Below are positions 1 to 11,936 of a DNA stretch of 64,000 nucleotides, piece by piece (position 1 is the first letter of the stretch; every line of letters starts with the position of its first letter). The DNA comes from Hevea brasiliensis. Taxonomy: Eukaryota; Streptophyta; Magnoliopsida; Malpighiales; Euphorbiaceae. Location: positions 50,944,735 through 51,008,734 of the forward strand of contig NC_079503.1 of the NCBI RefSeq assembly GCF_030052815.1. Reading direction: 5' to 3'. Position numbers and translations under genes: made by a program. The notes beneath the pieces are model-generated. The model was not told the origin of the DNA. It did not search any database and saw only the letters and a list, made by a program, of their open reading frames with translations.

Positions 1-106
1 CTAGTGAAACTAGTACAGTCGGACCTTCGATACTCTGCGGAGCTGGGGCCTCACCTTGTACTTCTACCATCATAGACTGTTCTATTGTCTCATTCTTCTC
101 TTTCAT
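1..106 (-). CDS. Element C gag, N-terminal fragment (runs off window)
   Basis: Reading leftwards from an ATG at 106-104 there is an open frame of 35 codons that leaves the window. It begins MKEKNETIEQSMMVEVQGEA and continues with a proline-rich stretch. The gag start of element A (MEEGDRSVDQSIEAEVQGDA, at 15140) has the same layout and lies at a comparable distance from its PBS, which is why I chose this ATG. Gag would form the virus-like particle of the retrotransposon in the cytoplasm. Only the extreme N-terminus is visible, so capsid and zinc knuckle must lie to the left of base 1. No stop is seen in this short piece. Seen: frame and similarity to A. Inferred: that it belongs to element C, whose PBS and LTR follow directly. 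Confidence 0.7.
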   Translation of the reverse strand, partial: MKEKNETIEQSMMVEVQGEAPAPQSIEGPTVLVSL

Positions 107-274
107 ATATTTTCACAGGATTTTCTATTTCTTGTACAACCAACACAAGGAGATTTCCCTCCATTAGTTCATATTTATTATGCAAATGTACTAAATGTAT
201 CAAACATTTGAGCAATTATATTTACCGACAAAAAGATTTCAAATTCACAGTTCAAAATTTACTTTAAAACCATT

Positions 275-286
275 GCTCTGATACCA
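275..286 (-). promoter_or_regulatory. Element C primer-binding site (tRNA-iMet type)
   Basis: The plus strand reads GCTCTGATACCA, the reverse complement of TGGTATCAGAGC, which is complementary to the 3' end of plant initiator-methionine tRNA. It would prime minus-strand cDNA synthesis. It lies 7 bases from the LTR that begins at 294, so this LTR is the 5' LTR of a minus-strand element whose body lies to the left. Bases 107-274 between the gag ATG and the PBS are untranslated leader with no other feature. Confidence 0.85.
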
Positions 287-293
287 CTAAACA

Positions 294-712
294 TGTCACA
301 CCGTATTCCTCTGTAAGATGTAACATGATCTCGTAGTACACCTAATGAATTACCATACTTCGCCTATCGGTAACCCATTAAATATACTACAAGGGATTTT
401 AACTCAACTTTCATGAAATTTAAATCATTGATTAAAATCTAGTGTTATAAAATTATTTTCAAAATTTCGGCAGAGTGCCGCCTGTATTTTGAAAAAACAG
501 TTGTTCAAACCTGAAAAGGAAAACACTCCCAATATGTTTTCTCAAATACAACTCAAATAAACTTCATTTCATCTCATAATTCAATCTCAATATTCAAATC
601 ATTTCATTTTCAAACCAACCTCATCATAAAAGAAATATTTCATTGATTACAAGACTCAAAAATTAATATTACAAAACTATACAAGTAAATGAAATCTCAA
701 ATTTACATTTTA
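294..712 (-). repeat. Element C 5' LTR, piece 1
   Basis: From the LTR terminus TGTCACACC to the TSD TTTTA (708-712) of solo LTR J. It aligns with the first part of solo LTR D from 44333. It has no coding content. Confidence 0.8.
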
Positions 713-3700
713 TGTGACACCCCTTACCCGGCTACAGTGTATCCGAGTAAGCTATGTCACACGGTGTACTGGCACACTCTATTTTACCTTAATTAATTTT
801 TTTGTCAAAGTTTTGAATATAATTTGTGAAATATAGTTCATTTATTGAAATTATAATTTATTTGAGGTTCCGGATATTTTAAAGAAAATCCGGCAGAGTA
901 CCGGCTAAAAATGGAGAAAACAGTTCTTTGGAACCTGTTAAAAACACTTCCAAATAATTTCCAAACAATCCCCAACTTCAATTCATCAACAAAGTCTTAA
1001 TATCAAGATCTCCACAACATTTCTCAATTTCAGTTCTCAATAACATTTTCATTTCTCAAACATCCATTTCTCATAATACTCATATACAAACAATAAATAA
1101 ATGCTCAAATTTTGCATTCATAGCCATAACTTTCATTATTTACATGAACATCAGAATACATTACATAAGTTCAAATACATATGAGAAAGTAAAAATTTGC
1201 TACAAAATATCAAAATGACACCTAGTGTCCTACCAATGCACTGCAGAAGTTGAGGTGACACGGACACTGTGTAGAACTGCAGGATGGACTCACCCAGTTT
1301 GCGGTCTACTGGGCTCACGATCTGTATCCCCAGAACCTACGCATGGCAAAAGCAACGCGCTAAGCAATAATGCATAGTGGTGCAATAATAAAATAAAGGA
1401 AATAGCAAGAAAATAAATATGTAGTGAATGTACATGTTATATTTGTTTGGTATTTGTATATCATTTACTTTGTCCACTTTTATTCATTTAGTTGCCCCAA
1501 GTAACCTACACTAGACGATCGGATCGATAACGTAACCGCACTGGGTATCAAGTACCTCGCCGTCACACCATCGGTCACATATGCATCTCCCGGCAGGCAA
1601 ATGTAATGCCTAACAATGTCGTGATAACATCAGGCACAAGGCCAAAGCTCAATATAAGGTCAGAATGGCTAAAAGCCATAAAATCACAGAATGGCAAATT
1701 GCTATGTGCAGTACTGCTAACTGAACCCTATTGGCATGCCAAACTATCCAAACCAATCTTGTTAGGTATACTAGGGCATTTGAAACTTTTAAATTCTTCA
1801 ATTTATGAATTTCAATTTTTTTGGTGTTACTATTCACCTCATTGGTCAACAAAAATGTTGACTTTTGGATAGAAAATATGTACATTGACTTTTGCACTCC
1901 CAACATACCACATTTGGCATTCGAAACTTGTTGGCATTAAGCATTTATACCATTTCAAAGTTTAAACCAAGGGAAGCAGAATTTTCAGATTTTGAAGCCT
2001 GATTTTACTGTTTTATTGAGCACTGTTGCAGTGGGAATTTGAGGAAATGGTAGACATGAAAGTTGTTCCTTATTTTGTCTAGTTGAATTTCCTTTTTTGA
2101 ATCACTCCATTTGGAGTTTTGTAGCTCCAGATATGGTCCAAAAACCACAGCTGGCCGGATTGCCAAAACTGCAGAGTTACCAAATCTACAGTAACATGAA
2201 CAGTGACTGTGACTGCCATTTGGGTTAGGTTCTGGACATAATTTGGGATAGGTTTCTTCATGAAAGTTGTTTGTCTATGTCTTAACTTGTTTCTGTAAAA
2301 ATTTCAGGTTAATTGACCATTTCTACAGTGAGTTATGGCCAAATGAACAGTTACTGTTAATTTGGTCATTTCTGCAGGTGCTGTTGCAGGGTATCCGGAT
2401 TGGGGCCAACTTTTGGTCCTCTTGCTTTGGTCTTTTGGGCATGGTTTCTTCAGTAAAAATGTGCCATTATAAGCCTAGTTTCATGTCCAATTGGCCAAAC
2501 ACCAATTGGACCAACACAGCCAAAGATATGGCAGTCCAAGTGGACTGAAATCTCAGTCACCCTGCTGCCCTCATTGGGCAGCATACTCATTCACTTTGCC
2601 ATGCTATATTTCAGTCCAATTTATGGTCAATTTACCTCAAATGGTCACTAATTGACCATTAGAGTGTTCTTTAACAATTTCATAAGCCAAGTCAAATTTT
2701 CTCTCCTAAACCCTAGCTCAAATTCATAGTTTTGTACAAACTACCCTAGTTAACTAACTAAATCAATATCCTTTTGTTTATATACTTTAAACTTGATTTG
2801 TAGTTCATTCCAAGTCAATCAAAAACACCCAATTCTATTCCTTCTTTAGGGCATCCGAAATCCATGGGGTGCATACACTCAACTTTTATTCATTTAAGTT
2901 ACAAAATCTCACCTATTTCAAGTCACTATCATGGATTAAAAGAGGTTTATGTATAAATATGCACTAACCTCTTGTAGGCAGATTTTTCCAAGCCCCAAAC
3001 TTCACTTTCTTTCTTCTTCTTGGCTGCCAAAAGGTTTTGCAAGGTGCAAGGACAAATTTTAGTGAAAGGTCTCTAGGGTTTTAGGGTGAAATGAAGAGGA
3101 AATGGAGCTTGATGTTGTGTTAATGGAGGGTTAGGGCAAACCATGGGTTTCGGCTGGTTTGGGGAGGAGGGTGATGGCTGTTGCTTTTTAATTTTTTTAG
3201 TCTTTGTTTGTCTCTTTTATTAGTTAAGTAAATGGTTGGTTAAATGTGATTGGTGGGAAACTCTTAGATGACATCATATGATGTCAAAATTGACATTTAT
3301 TCTCATTTTTCTTTTCTCTTCTTCTCTACTCATTTTCACTTTAATTTTTAGCAATGTTTATTCATATTTTATGCCATATTAATTATTTATTCAACTGGAC
3401 AAGTCGGCCAAAAATCACCTCCGAAGGCGAAATGACCAAAATGCCCTCCGTTTGGCTTAACGGGTCAAAATTGTCTGTACCAATTGAAAATTTTTTCTAG
3501 GTATTTTCTTGGCATTCTAATGCCATGGGAACCTCAATAACCCTTCTCTGGAGTCCCATAAATTATTTTATAATTTTTCCCCCGGGTCTAGGGCTCCTCG
3601 TTATAGAACCGCAACTTCCTCTCGTTACCCATCGCTAGGGCACCTACTGCTTAACTTGGTTGTATTTTATTTCTAAAATTTTTACCAAATTTTTCTTATT

Positions 3701-3826
3701 AATATTTGAGTTAATTATGGTCCCTCACTTTAGTTTAAATATTTTTCCGGATATTCTAGCTGTCCGGACCGACACTGGTCACCGGAACAGCAAGATGTAC
3801 GGAGTAGTTACCGGGAGGGTGTTACA
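713..3826 (-). mobile_element. Solo LTR J (B family), about 3.1 kb
   Basis: Starts TGTGACACCCC and ends GGGTGTTACA. It is flanked by perfect TSDs TTTTA (708-712 and 3827-3831), and the flanking sequence joins up as in the empty site seen in D near 44740. It aligns end to end, in reverse, with the LTRs of element B and with solo LTR I. There is no PBS, polypurine tract or gag-pol, so it is a solo LTR left by recombination between the two LTRs of a former full element. The small open frames inside it are not conserved genes. It holds three diverged modules near 2062, 2266 and 2459, described in the findings. Confidence 0.92.
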
Positions 3827-6800
3827 TTTTAATAATTTACATTTAATTACATACCAAAATATTTTACAAGAGTTTTTATACAACTGCTCAAATAATTTAT
3901 ATACATATTATTACATGCATACATCAAAACCTACGTACATGGGTATACCTATGATATACCTGGAGCTGATCTAAATGTGTCTTCAAAGAAGCTTACTCAA
4001 CTGCTCTATGCTCTTTTCACCTGCGACAGCATACAAAGCTATCACTGAGTGGTGAACTCAGTGGTGTACAACTATAATTTAAAACATAGTATAATACACA
4101 TTGACAAAATTATAACAATTAATACGAAAGTTTCGAAATTCAACAAAATTCTAAATGTCAAAATCTTCGTTGCCAATAATATAAATCATTAGTTAAAATG
4201 ACTTTGAGCAAGAAATTCAATTTATCAAATCACAACTGGACATTTAAAGTAATTCCAGCAATCATGAAAATAAAGATTAATTCCAACAAAATCAATTATG
4301 CATAAATCCCATTTGAAATTGAAATTCTTTACTATTCAAAAACCATTCTTTATCTCATTAACTATGCAAGACTAATCCACAAGGGCCATCTTTAGGGTGA
4401 TTCTAACTCCCTATGGTCGAGGAGGTCGAATCGGATTCTAACTCCCTATGGTCGGGGAGGTCCAATCATCATGCATAGTACACAACACAATAATGAAACT
4501 TTCGAAAGGGCCATAACAAAAAAACTTAGATCTAACCTCTAATAAGAGGAGAATCTAAGCCTGTGCACGTACCATGGTAATCGAAACAAAGCTAACTTCA
4601 TTGTCTCCACAACAAATGAGAGAAACGAGTAATAACCTAGTCAAGCATCTATAGTGAGATACAAAAACAATATCATAAATCTCCTTGTCCTTTTTATGAG
4701 CATAAATCACAACACAATTCAATTCAAAGTCAATTATAATATCCAATAATTTTTATGCTCATCACAATTCAAAACAAACATTTGTATTTTTCCATGCAAA
4801 TTGCCCATCACAATTCAAAACATATTCTATCAAAATTTTCCAAAACATAATTTATTCAATCCACAACAATGCTTAATACTTGCTGAAATACCATTTCACA
4901 AAGCTAAATTCATACATACTATAATAATTTCAATAATCATTAAATTAAATCCAATATTTGATAAACATAATACATAAGGAAAACAACGTCATTTAATCAT
5001 ATGAAATATTTAGAACAAAATCAATTAAAAATTAGTTGTGCACAAAACTCTGATGAGTCCCTTATTGGCCTTGACTGAGTCAGTCTTTTCCCTTCCCAGT
5101 GTCTTTTCTAACTGAAACACACAATTTAAAGTGTTTCAGTACTCATTTAAATGTTCAATAATTAAATTTTATTAATACTATTCTTTTTATTAGTTAACCT
5201 ATAATGTTAACCTTTAATGCACACTAGGTGAATTAGTTTTAATGTTACTAATATATTCCATTTTTCATTCCTCACATGTTGATATATGTTGCCAATTTCA
5301 TTTCAAAGCTTATTGCATTTTATTGCAATTATTCAGATTTGATGGCTAATGTTTATTGTCTATTGGACCAAGCTACAGTGTAAATTTAATAAATTTCTCT
5401 TCATTAAATTGTTTCTCATTGTGTCTTCTTTAATTTCCTTTTTGAATCACAACATATGGAGTTGTATAACTTAAGTTATGGTCATTTAACCCTAACTAGG
5501 TCAAAGTTAAATTTTGACTTCCTTATTAGGCATTTTCGGTTCTGACTTTACTAATTTATTTGGACTATTTGTAATCACATTAAGGTCTAGCATTCTTCAT
5601 AAGTATTGTTGCCCTATGTCTTAGGGTCAATCGAAAATTTTACTTGTAATTTGTCTAGTCTTATAGAATTATTTATAGCTAAATTGTTGACTTGAACTCA
5701 AAGGTCTTATATTGGCATAGTCCTCAATTAGGTCAATGGCTTTGACCTTAAATTCTGACCTTATACATTTATAATTTGAGGGAGTTGTCTAAAACAAAGT
5801 TTTAGGTCTCTTTCCTAGCTTTCCAAATTGGTATGGCTCATTTAAATTGGACACTTCTTGTGGGATATTTGCTAATTTGAATTTTATGGATTTTATGGTT
5901 AAATGTGCCAATTCTAGATTTAGTGTGCCAAATTAATCAAGTTAATTAACCTAGTTCCCTTGATTTCTAGGTTTTGGTCAAATTACCATTATTGTAGATC
6001 TATGTCTTATTGAAATTTTAGCACTGATTTCATATCATTTGGAGTTCTATGGACCAAGTTATGGTTATTTTACTATTGCTAGTCAAGTTGCACTTGTATT
6101 GCAAAGTTTAGGTCATTTTTAGGTCAAAGTCAATTCGGCCAGTTTTTGTAACCCAAATTTGGCGATTATTTTGACTTGGTAATTGGAATTTTTGGGCTTG
6201 GTAGTCTTCACCAAAGTTGTAGCCCTATGTCTAAGCTTTCCAACGGTATAAATTTCAGGTTATTTAGACTTGTTTTGAGTGAGTTGTGGCCAAATGACTA
6301 CTATTCATATGATCAATTTTTTGGTTCACATTTTAGGCAATCCGAATTTGGTCACTTTTTACGTCATTTTCTAGGCAGAATTTGAGCAACACTTCTACAT
6401 GAAAGTTGGCCTATTTTATGTCTAGTTTTGCCTCTAAATAGCCTCATACCAATTGGGGTCACAATTTTACACTTATAGCTCAATTTAGCTACTTCCCTTG
6501 TATACTTCCCTCAACACCAACCACATGCATTTTTACTTACTAAATCTCATACCAATTCTGATTTGGTATGGTACCAAGTCTATTCCTCACTTCACATTAT
6601 AGTTAATTTGGGCAGTATATAACCAATTGACAATTCCAATTCACCAAATCCAATTCTAACAATATATACACATAATCACTCCTAACAATAACATATAACT
6701 TCACCACTAATTTACATACACATTTAGTAATCTTGAAGACCACAATTCATCAAAAAAATTCATGAATTCCAGCATTCTTCAAGAAGTTAACAAGCTACCG

Positions 6801-6864
6801 AATTGTAAAGCCTCCCATAATTGCTTTCAAGCTCCAATTTTCACTTGGTTAATCATCACATATA
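3827..6864 (-). repeat. Element C 5' LTR, piece 2
   Basis: Continues the C LTR after J and aligns with D from about 44750 onwards. It contains a 35-bp tandem duplication at 4399-4467 (unit beginning GATTCTAACTCC) and four copies of a loose module around GTTGTAG-like cores near 5608, 5992, 6216 and 6405. I see no gene in this 3 kb. Confidence 0.8.
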
Positions 6865-9800
6865 TGTCACACCCTACCCCTCTGTAAGGCATAACATGAT
6901 CCCGTAGTATACCCAATGAATTACCAACTTCGCCTACTGATAACCTATTAAATACACTACAAGGGATTTTTAAAACTTTTCTTACTTCTTTTATAGTGGT
7001 GAGCACTATTTACAAGTGTTAAAAACCTTTTTGAACTGAAGTGAATTAGCTAACACATTTAGACTATTAGTAATTTCTGTAAAAATTTTGGCAGAGTGCC
7101 CTCTGTAATTTAGATAAAACAGTTCTTCAAAAACCTGTAGAAAGCACTTCAATATTTTTATCAATCTCAAACTCCAACATAATCCAACACAAATCCATAA
7201 TAATTTTTCAAAGACTGAGATACAAGAAATATAATACAATTTTTACAAGTCAAAATAACTCATAATTTATTTTACAACTTTAATGTACAATTTTAATTTA
7301 TAACTGCTCAAACCAAGAACAATATGTACATACAGTGGTCATACATTACAGTACAAAATGCAAAATGCGGTATACTCATTATACCCGATAATCTCTCGCT
7401 GGATGTACTAGTAGCCTAGTCTGCTACCCTGTCCGTCTGTCTACCTGCGACAGCAATGAAAAGCTATCGCTGAGACAATGTCTCAGTGGTGCACAACATT
7501 AACCAAATGCAACTTTAAATCACAAATTATAAATCATATAAATAGTGGATACTTAAAACCATAGTAAAATTCAAGATAATGAATGTCATAAGGAATTTAA
7601 CACAATATCACAATAAATCTCAGTAATCAAAACATAGTTAAATTCAGAAGACAGTGAATGTCAATAAGAATTTAAACTCCATTTCACAATCTTACAATAC
7701 GTATCAATAAATCACACACAGCTTAAAATCATGTTCCAAAGTTCAATTCATCCCAAAAGCCGATGGCTAATGAGGTATTCAACTCGTCCCAGAAGCCGAT
7801 GGCTAATGAGGAATAACATAGCTAGCTAGCAAAAATATGAGTACTCATTCTATTTGTCCTCAACAGGAACACACCTCAACACTTCAGCCAGAGAGGGAAT
7901 TCAATTCATCCCACTAGAGAAGCTAGCGAGGAATACAATCAATATACATGATAGCTGTGGTTTCAAACCATTTACAGTGCTTTTCAATCAATAAGTATCC
8001 ATCAAATATCACTCAAACAATTTTTCACAATTTCACAATTTAAAACAATAATATACAAATAATCATAATTTATTTCAATTGAAAATAATTCAAAAGAAAT
8101 AGCTGTTGTGCACAAACCTATGATAACTGTCTCCTGGCCTTGACTCAGTGTTTCCTTCCCTTTCCCTGAGTCTTTGCTAACTGAGAAACACAATTTGAAG
8201 TGTTTCAGTACTAAATTAAATTGTCTCTAATGATAATGCTTGATAAGTAATTCACTGAATGTTATTATTTGATTAATCAACCTAATATATCGACCCTCGG
8301 TGCATTTTAGGTAATTTAGGTTTTAGTGTTACTAATATGTCACATTCGATAGTCTTTTAGGGTTGGTACATGTTACCAATTTCAGTTCCGTGTATACTGC
8401 ATTTTCTTGCAATTTACTGGATTCCGGGATACTAGTTTCACCTAGCCAGACGACCTACTTCCCTCGATTTTCGAGTTTTGATCAAAACTACAAACTTGTA
8501 GATCTATGTCTTATTGCACGCGGGGCAAAATTTCAGGTCATTCTGAGTTATGTAGACCAAGTTATGGTCATTTTACTATTGCTGGTCAAAATGCATCAAA
8601 ATTGGTCACTTTAGGTCATTTTAGGTCAATTTTGGTTTGGCCAGTTTTTGGACCCGAACTTGTGCAAGCTGTTTGACTTGCTTATGGTCATTTCTGGGCT
8701 TTGGTGTCTTAATAAGACTTGTAGATATAGGTCTTATTCATGGTCAAAATTTCAGGTCAATTGGACCTGTTTTGAGTGAGTTATGGCCTAAACACTAACT
8801 GCTGCCCAAATGGTCAATTTTCAGGCCTTATTTGCACTTAATCCGGATTTGGTCATTTTTCAAGCTACCTTGCAAGAAGAATTTTGGTATGTTTTCTGCA
8901 TGAAAGTTGGCAAATTTTGTGCCTAGTTTCACCTCCAATTGGTCTCATACCAATTGGAGCCACACACTTAAAGTTCTAGGCCTAACACAAACTGTCTTAT
9001 TGCATTTCCTTCATACACATCAAGGATCACTTTTAACACTTATCAAACTTAACATTCAAGCCAATTCTGGTTGTACCATGACCTAAACATAATTCACAAC
9101 ATATTATAGGTCATTTTGGCAGCTTACAATTACATTCAACATACACCATAAAGTGCAGAATTTTTCAAACCAAATTTACAACAATTCAATCACCTAACCA
9201 TAACACTTTTACATGTCCAACCTCACACCATCACACACATACCCAAACTGCCATAACAACCAACACAATTCAACATTAATATTCCATAATCCAAACATGA
9301 AATAACATCCTTATGGTTCACTAAACCAGGCTGCCATTTCATGCATTACATTCCCATAATTTCCAAGCATTCAAATTTCAATACACATTCACATATCCTA
9401 AGTATACATCACTCAATTAATTTCCTACACAATATACATTTAATCAATCCTTTAATTCACCATTTACAAGCAAAAATAAACTGTCTTCAAGGTGTTTCCA
9501 TGGCTGCCACAAGTACACTTCCCCCTTTACACATTAAACCTCAAAAATTTCTCTATAAATCAAACACCCATAACATCCTTACAAACTTTAACAAAGCAAC
9601 AATCAAAAACACAAACTTACCTATTGTTGGGACTTGTTAAATCTTCACTAATCTCCCTTGATTTTGGTATCTACTTCTTCCTTGTGAGGTAGGGCTCAAA
9701 ATTAATGAAGCAACTTTGGTGTTTGGAGGTGGAATGGAGGAGATTTGAAGGCTTCAAGCAAATCGGCCATGGGAGGACTTTGGAAGCTTCATTTCGGCAA

Positions 9801-10491
9801 TGGGAGTGAATGAAGGTTGAAGATGAGTTTAGTGGGTTTACATCTACCCACTTAGTAAATATTTTAATCCATAGTGCTCCACTCACCAAAAATCAATTAT
9901 ATTATATGTTTTAAATGTTAATTACCCAATTTGAACCTTATTTTTGCTATTTACATTAGGTACCACTAAATTAATTTTTCATTATATTTTCCAAGTGTAA
10001 TATTATTTATTTTTAATGGAAATTTAGGTCAAAAGACAACTCGGGGTGTCAAATGACCACAATGCCCTTGTTCGGGTTGCATTCCCGATTTTTCGGTAAC
10101 ACTGGGTTTTATCTGTTTTTCGATTTCTCACTTTTCTTTGTACCAATTAATTAATTTTTCTTTGATATTTCTAATGATATTTATACTTCAATAGGGGTCT
10201 ATTTAAATCCTAAAAATATTTTCCAGGGTTCCCCATGGTCCAGGGCTAGTCAATGGTCCACGCTGTGACTTCCCGGTGTGGTCACCCATCGTTAGGGTTC
10301 TCGGCTCGCTTAACTTGGTTACATTTCTTTGCTATTATTTTTCCTTTGTTTTTCTTGTATTCTCTTTTCTTGTATTTCATTATTTTATGTCTCCTCACTC
10401 ATAACGAAGTGTAGTTCTAGGCATCCTAGCTGTCCGGACAACACTGGTCACTGGAATAGTGGAACGCACTATCGAACATAGGGGTGTTACA
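6865..10491 (-). repeat. Element A 3' LTR (3627 bp)
   Basis: Bounded by TGTCACACC and GTGTTACA and adjacent to the polypurine tract, so it is the 3' LTR of a minus-strand element. It matches 15331-18963 along its whole length. It carries a 36-bp tandem duplication (7742-7813) with a third partial copy near 7900, and three modules near 8495, 8718 and 8906. Small open frames inside (for example near 9341-9692) recur in both LTRs only because the LTRs are copies. Confidence 0.92.
7742..7813. repeat. 36-bp tandem duplication in A 3' LTR
   Basis: Two neighbouring units share AGCCGATGGCTAATGAGG. A weaker third copy starts near 7900 (ATTCATCCCACTAGAGAAGC). The same array is in the other LTR at 16208-16279. 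It may be a regulatory repeat, but that is an inference. Confidence 0.75.
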
Positions 10492-10507
10492 ATTCTCCCC
10501 CCCTTAA
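10492..10507 (-). promoter_or_regulatory. Element A polypurine tract
   Basis: On the minus strand the bases next to the 3' LTR read AAGGGGGGGAGAAT. This is the expected purine run that primes plus-strand DNA synthesis, and its place directly beside the LTR fits. Confidence 0.85.
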
Positions 10508-10509
10508 AT

Positions 10510-10528
10510 AAATTTCGTCTCGAAATTT
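10510..10528. repeat. Inverted repeat beside the PPT of A
   Basis: AAATTTCG-TCT-CGAAATTT: perfect 8-bp arms with a 3-base loop, lying between the end of the coding region and the PPT. Element B has the equivalent (27342-27361) at the same place. Position and symmetry are seen; a role is not known to me. Confidence 0.8.
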
Positions 10529-10537
10529 TACCTGGCA

Positions 10538-11297
10538 TTAGTCTCTGAATAGTTGTGGGTGCTGTCTCTTCATATCCTCTTCACGTTCCCAAGTAGCTTC
10601 CTGGCCTGAATGATGGTTCCACAACACTTTAACCAGGTGTATCTGTTTATTCCTCAACTGCTTCACCTCATAAGCCAGAATTTCTATGCGTTCTTCCTCA
10701 TATGAGAGGTCTGGATTTACTTCAATCTCTTCAACTGATAGTACATGAGATGGGTCAGATCTGTACCTCCTTAACATGGACACATGGAAGACATTGTGTA
10801 TCCTTACTAACTCTGGAGGTAATGCCAACCGATATGCCAAAGGACCCACTCTTTCCAGAATCTCATATGGTCCGATGAAACAAGGACTCAGTTTCCCCTT
10901 TATGCCAAATCTCATAATCCTCTTCCAAGGAGAAACTTTGAGGAATACTTTATCACCCACTGCATATTTAATATCTCTTCTCTTCATATCAACATAGGAC
11001 TTCTGACGGTCTGATGCAGCCTTAAGTCTATCTCTGATCAATCTGATCTTTTCCTCTGACTGCTGAACAATCTCTGGCCCAATCATCTTCCTTTCACCTA
11101 CTTCATCCCAACATAAGGGAGTTCTGCACTTTCTGCCATACAAAGCTTCATATGGAGGCATCCCAATGCTTGATTGATAGCTGTTGTTATAAGCAAACTC
11201 AATCAAAGGCAAGTATATATCCCAACTACCTTCAAACTCAATCACACAAGCCCGTAGCATATCCTCCAATATCTGAATAACCCTTTCAGACTGCCCA
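10538..11297 (-). pseudogene. Element A integrase C-terminal part with GPY module and chromodomain-like tail
   Basis: The open frame covers 11269-10538 (243 codons). It can be extended upstream to about 11297, where the codon of the conserved [10 protein letters not shown] motif has become TAG (HP-stop-IDGQSER); the catalytic glutamate codon of GQSER is still present. Downstream features are the segment AYNNSYQSSIGMPPYEALYG, the GPY module around FIGPYEILERVGPLAYRLAL, and a final segment LVKVLWNHHSGQEATWEREE that resembles the divergent chromodomains of Tekay/Del elements. In that family integrase inserts the cDNA and the chromodomain is thought to steer it to chromatin. This stretch itself is uninterrupted, but it is cut off from the catalytic core by the TAG and a frameshift near 11349-11300. 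Confidence 0.9.
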
Positions 11298-11348
11298 TCT
11301 ATCTATGGGTGGAATGTCAGGTCAAGTTCAATCTAGTTCCTAGGGCTC

Positions 11349-11936
11349 TCAGAGACTACCCTGCAATCTAGAAGTGAACCTAGGATTTCTGTCAGACACA
11401 ATTGATACTGGCACTCCATGCAGTTTTACAATCTCATATATGTACAATCTGGCCAATCTTTCTAGGCTATAATCCATCCGAACTGGCAAAAAGTGAGCAG
11501 ACTTGGTCAATCTGCCAACTATAACCCATACTGCATCATGACTACTCTGTGTCCTTGGAAGTCCTGTAACAAAATCCATAGTTATTCGTTCCCATTTCCA
11601 CTCTAGTACTGGCAAAGGATGTAACAACCCAGCTGGAACTTGATGTTCTGCCTTTACTTGCTGACAAGTTAGGCATTTTGAAACAAACTCAGCTATATCC
11701 CTCTTCATACCCATCCACCAGTAATGCTCTTTTAGCCCTCTGTACATTTTAGTTCCACCAGGGTGCATAGCAAATGGAGACTCATGTGCTTCCTTAATAA
11801 TGATCTGTCTCAATTCCACATCACTAGGAACACACATTCTGCCCTGATGTAGCAATAAACCATCATCTCTCATAGAAAATTCAGGTTTCTTGCCCTGCTG
11901 GACTTCTTTCAGTAACTTCTGATATTTATCATCACT
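11349..11936 (-). pseudogene. Element A integrase zinc-binding domain and catalytic core (part)
   Basis: It is in the same frame as the RT-RNase H stretch upstream but separated from it by one TAG (at 11939-11937). The product shows the HHCC zinc-binding pattern (histidines in [13 protein letters not shown], cysteines in KCLTCQQVK), the first catalytic aspartate in [11 protein letters not shown] and the second in [10 protein letters not shown] (usually SDRDPRF; here N replaces the second D). The frame ends early at 11349 after RLQGSL, where a frameshift precedes the remainder of the core. Function by family: DNA strand transfer of the retroelement cDNA in the nucleus. It cannot be made as one protein with the C-terminal part. 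Confidence 0.9.

Noticed and set aside
85..267. A 60-codon plus-strand frame at the left end
   Set aside because: It is antisense to the gag start and leader of element C.
275..286. tRNA-like sequence (also at 15311, 22590 and 54575)
   Set aside because: Only 12-18 bases complementary to tRNA 3' ends and next to LTRs: primer-binding sites, not tRNA genes.
5050..5120. CTGATGAGTCC followed by CTGAAAC, resembling hammerhead ribozyme parts
   Set aside because: No matching helix arms at the right spacing, and the CTGATGA core is not kept in the homologous LTRs of A and D.
9341..9692. Two overlapping open frames repeated at 17813-18281
   Set aside because: They recur only because they lie in the two LTRs of element A; codon content is AT-driven and no domain is visible.
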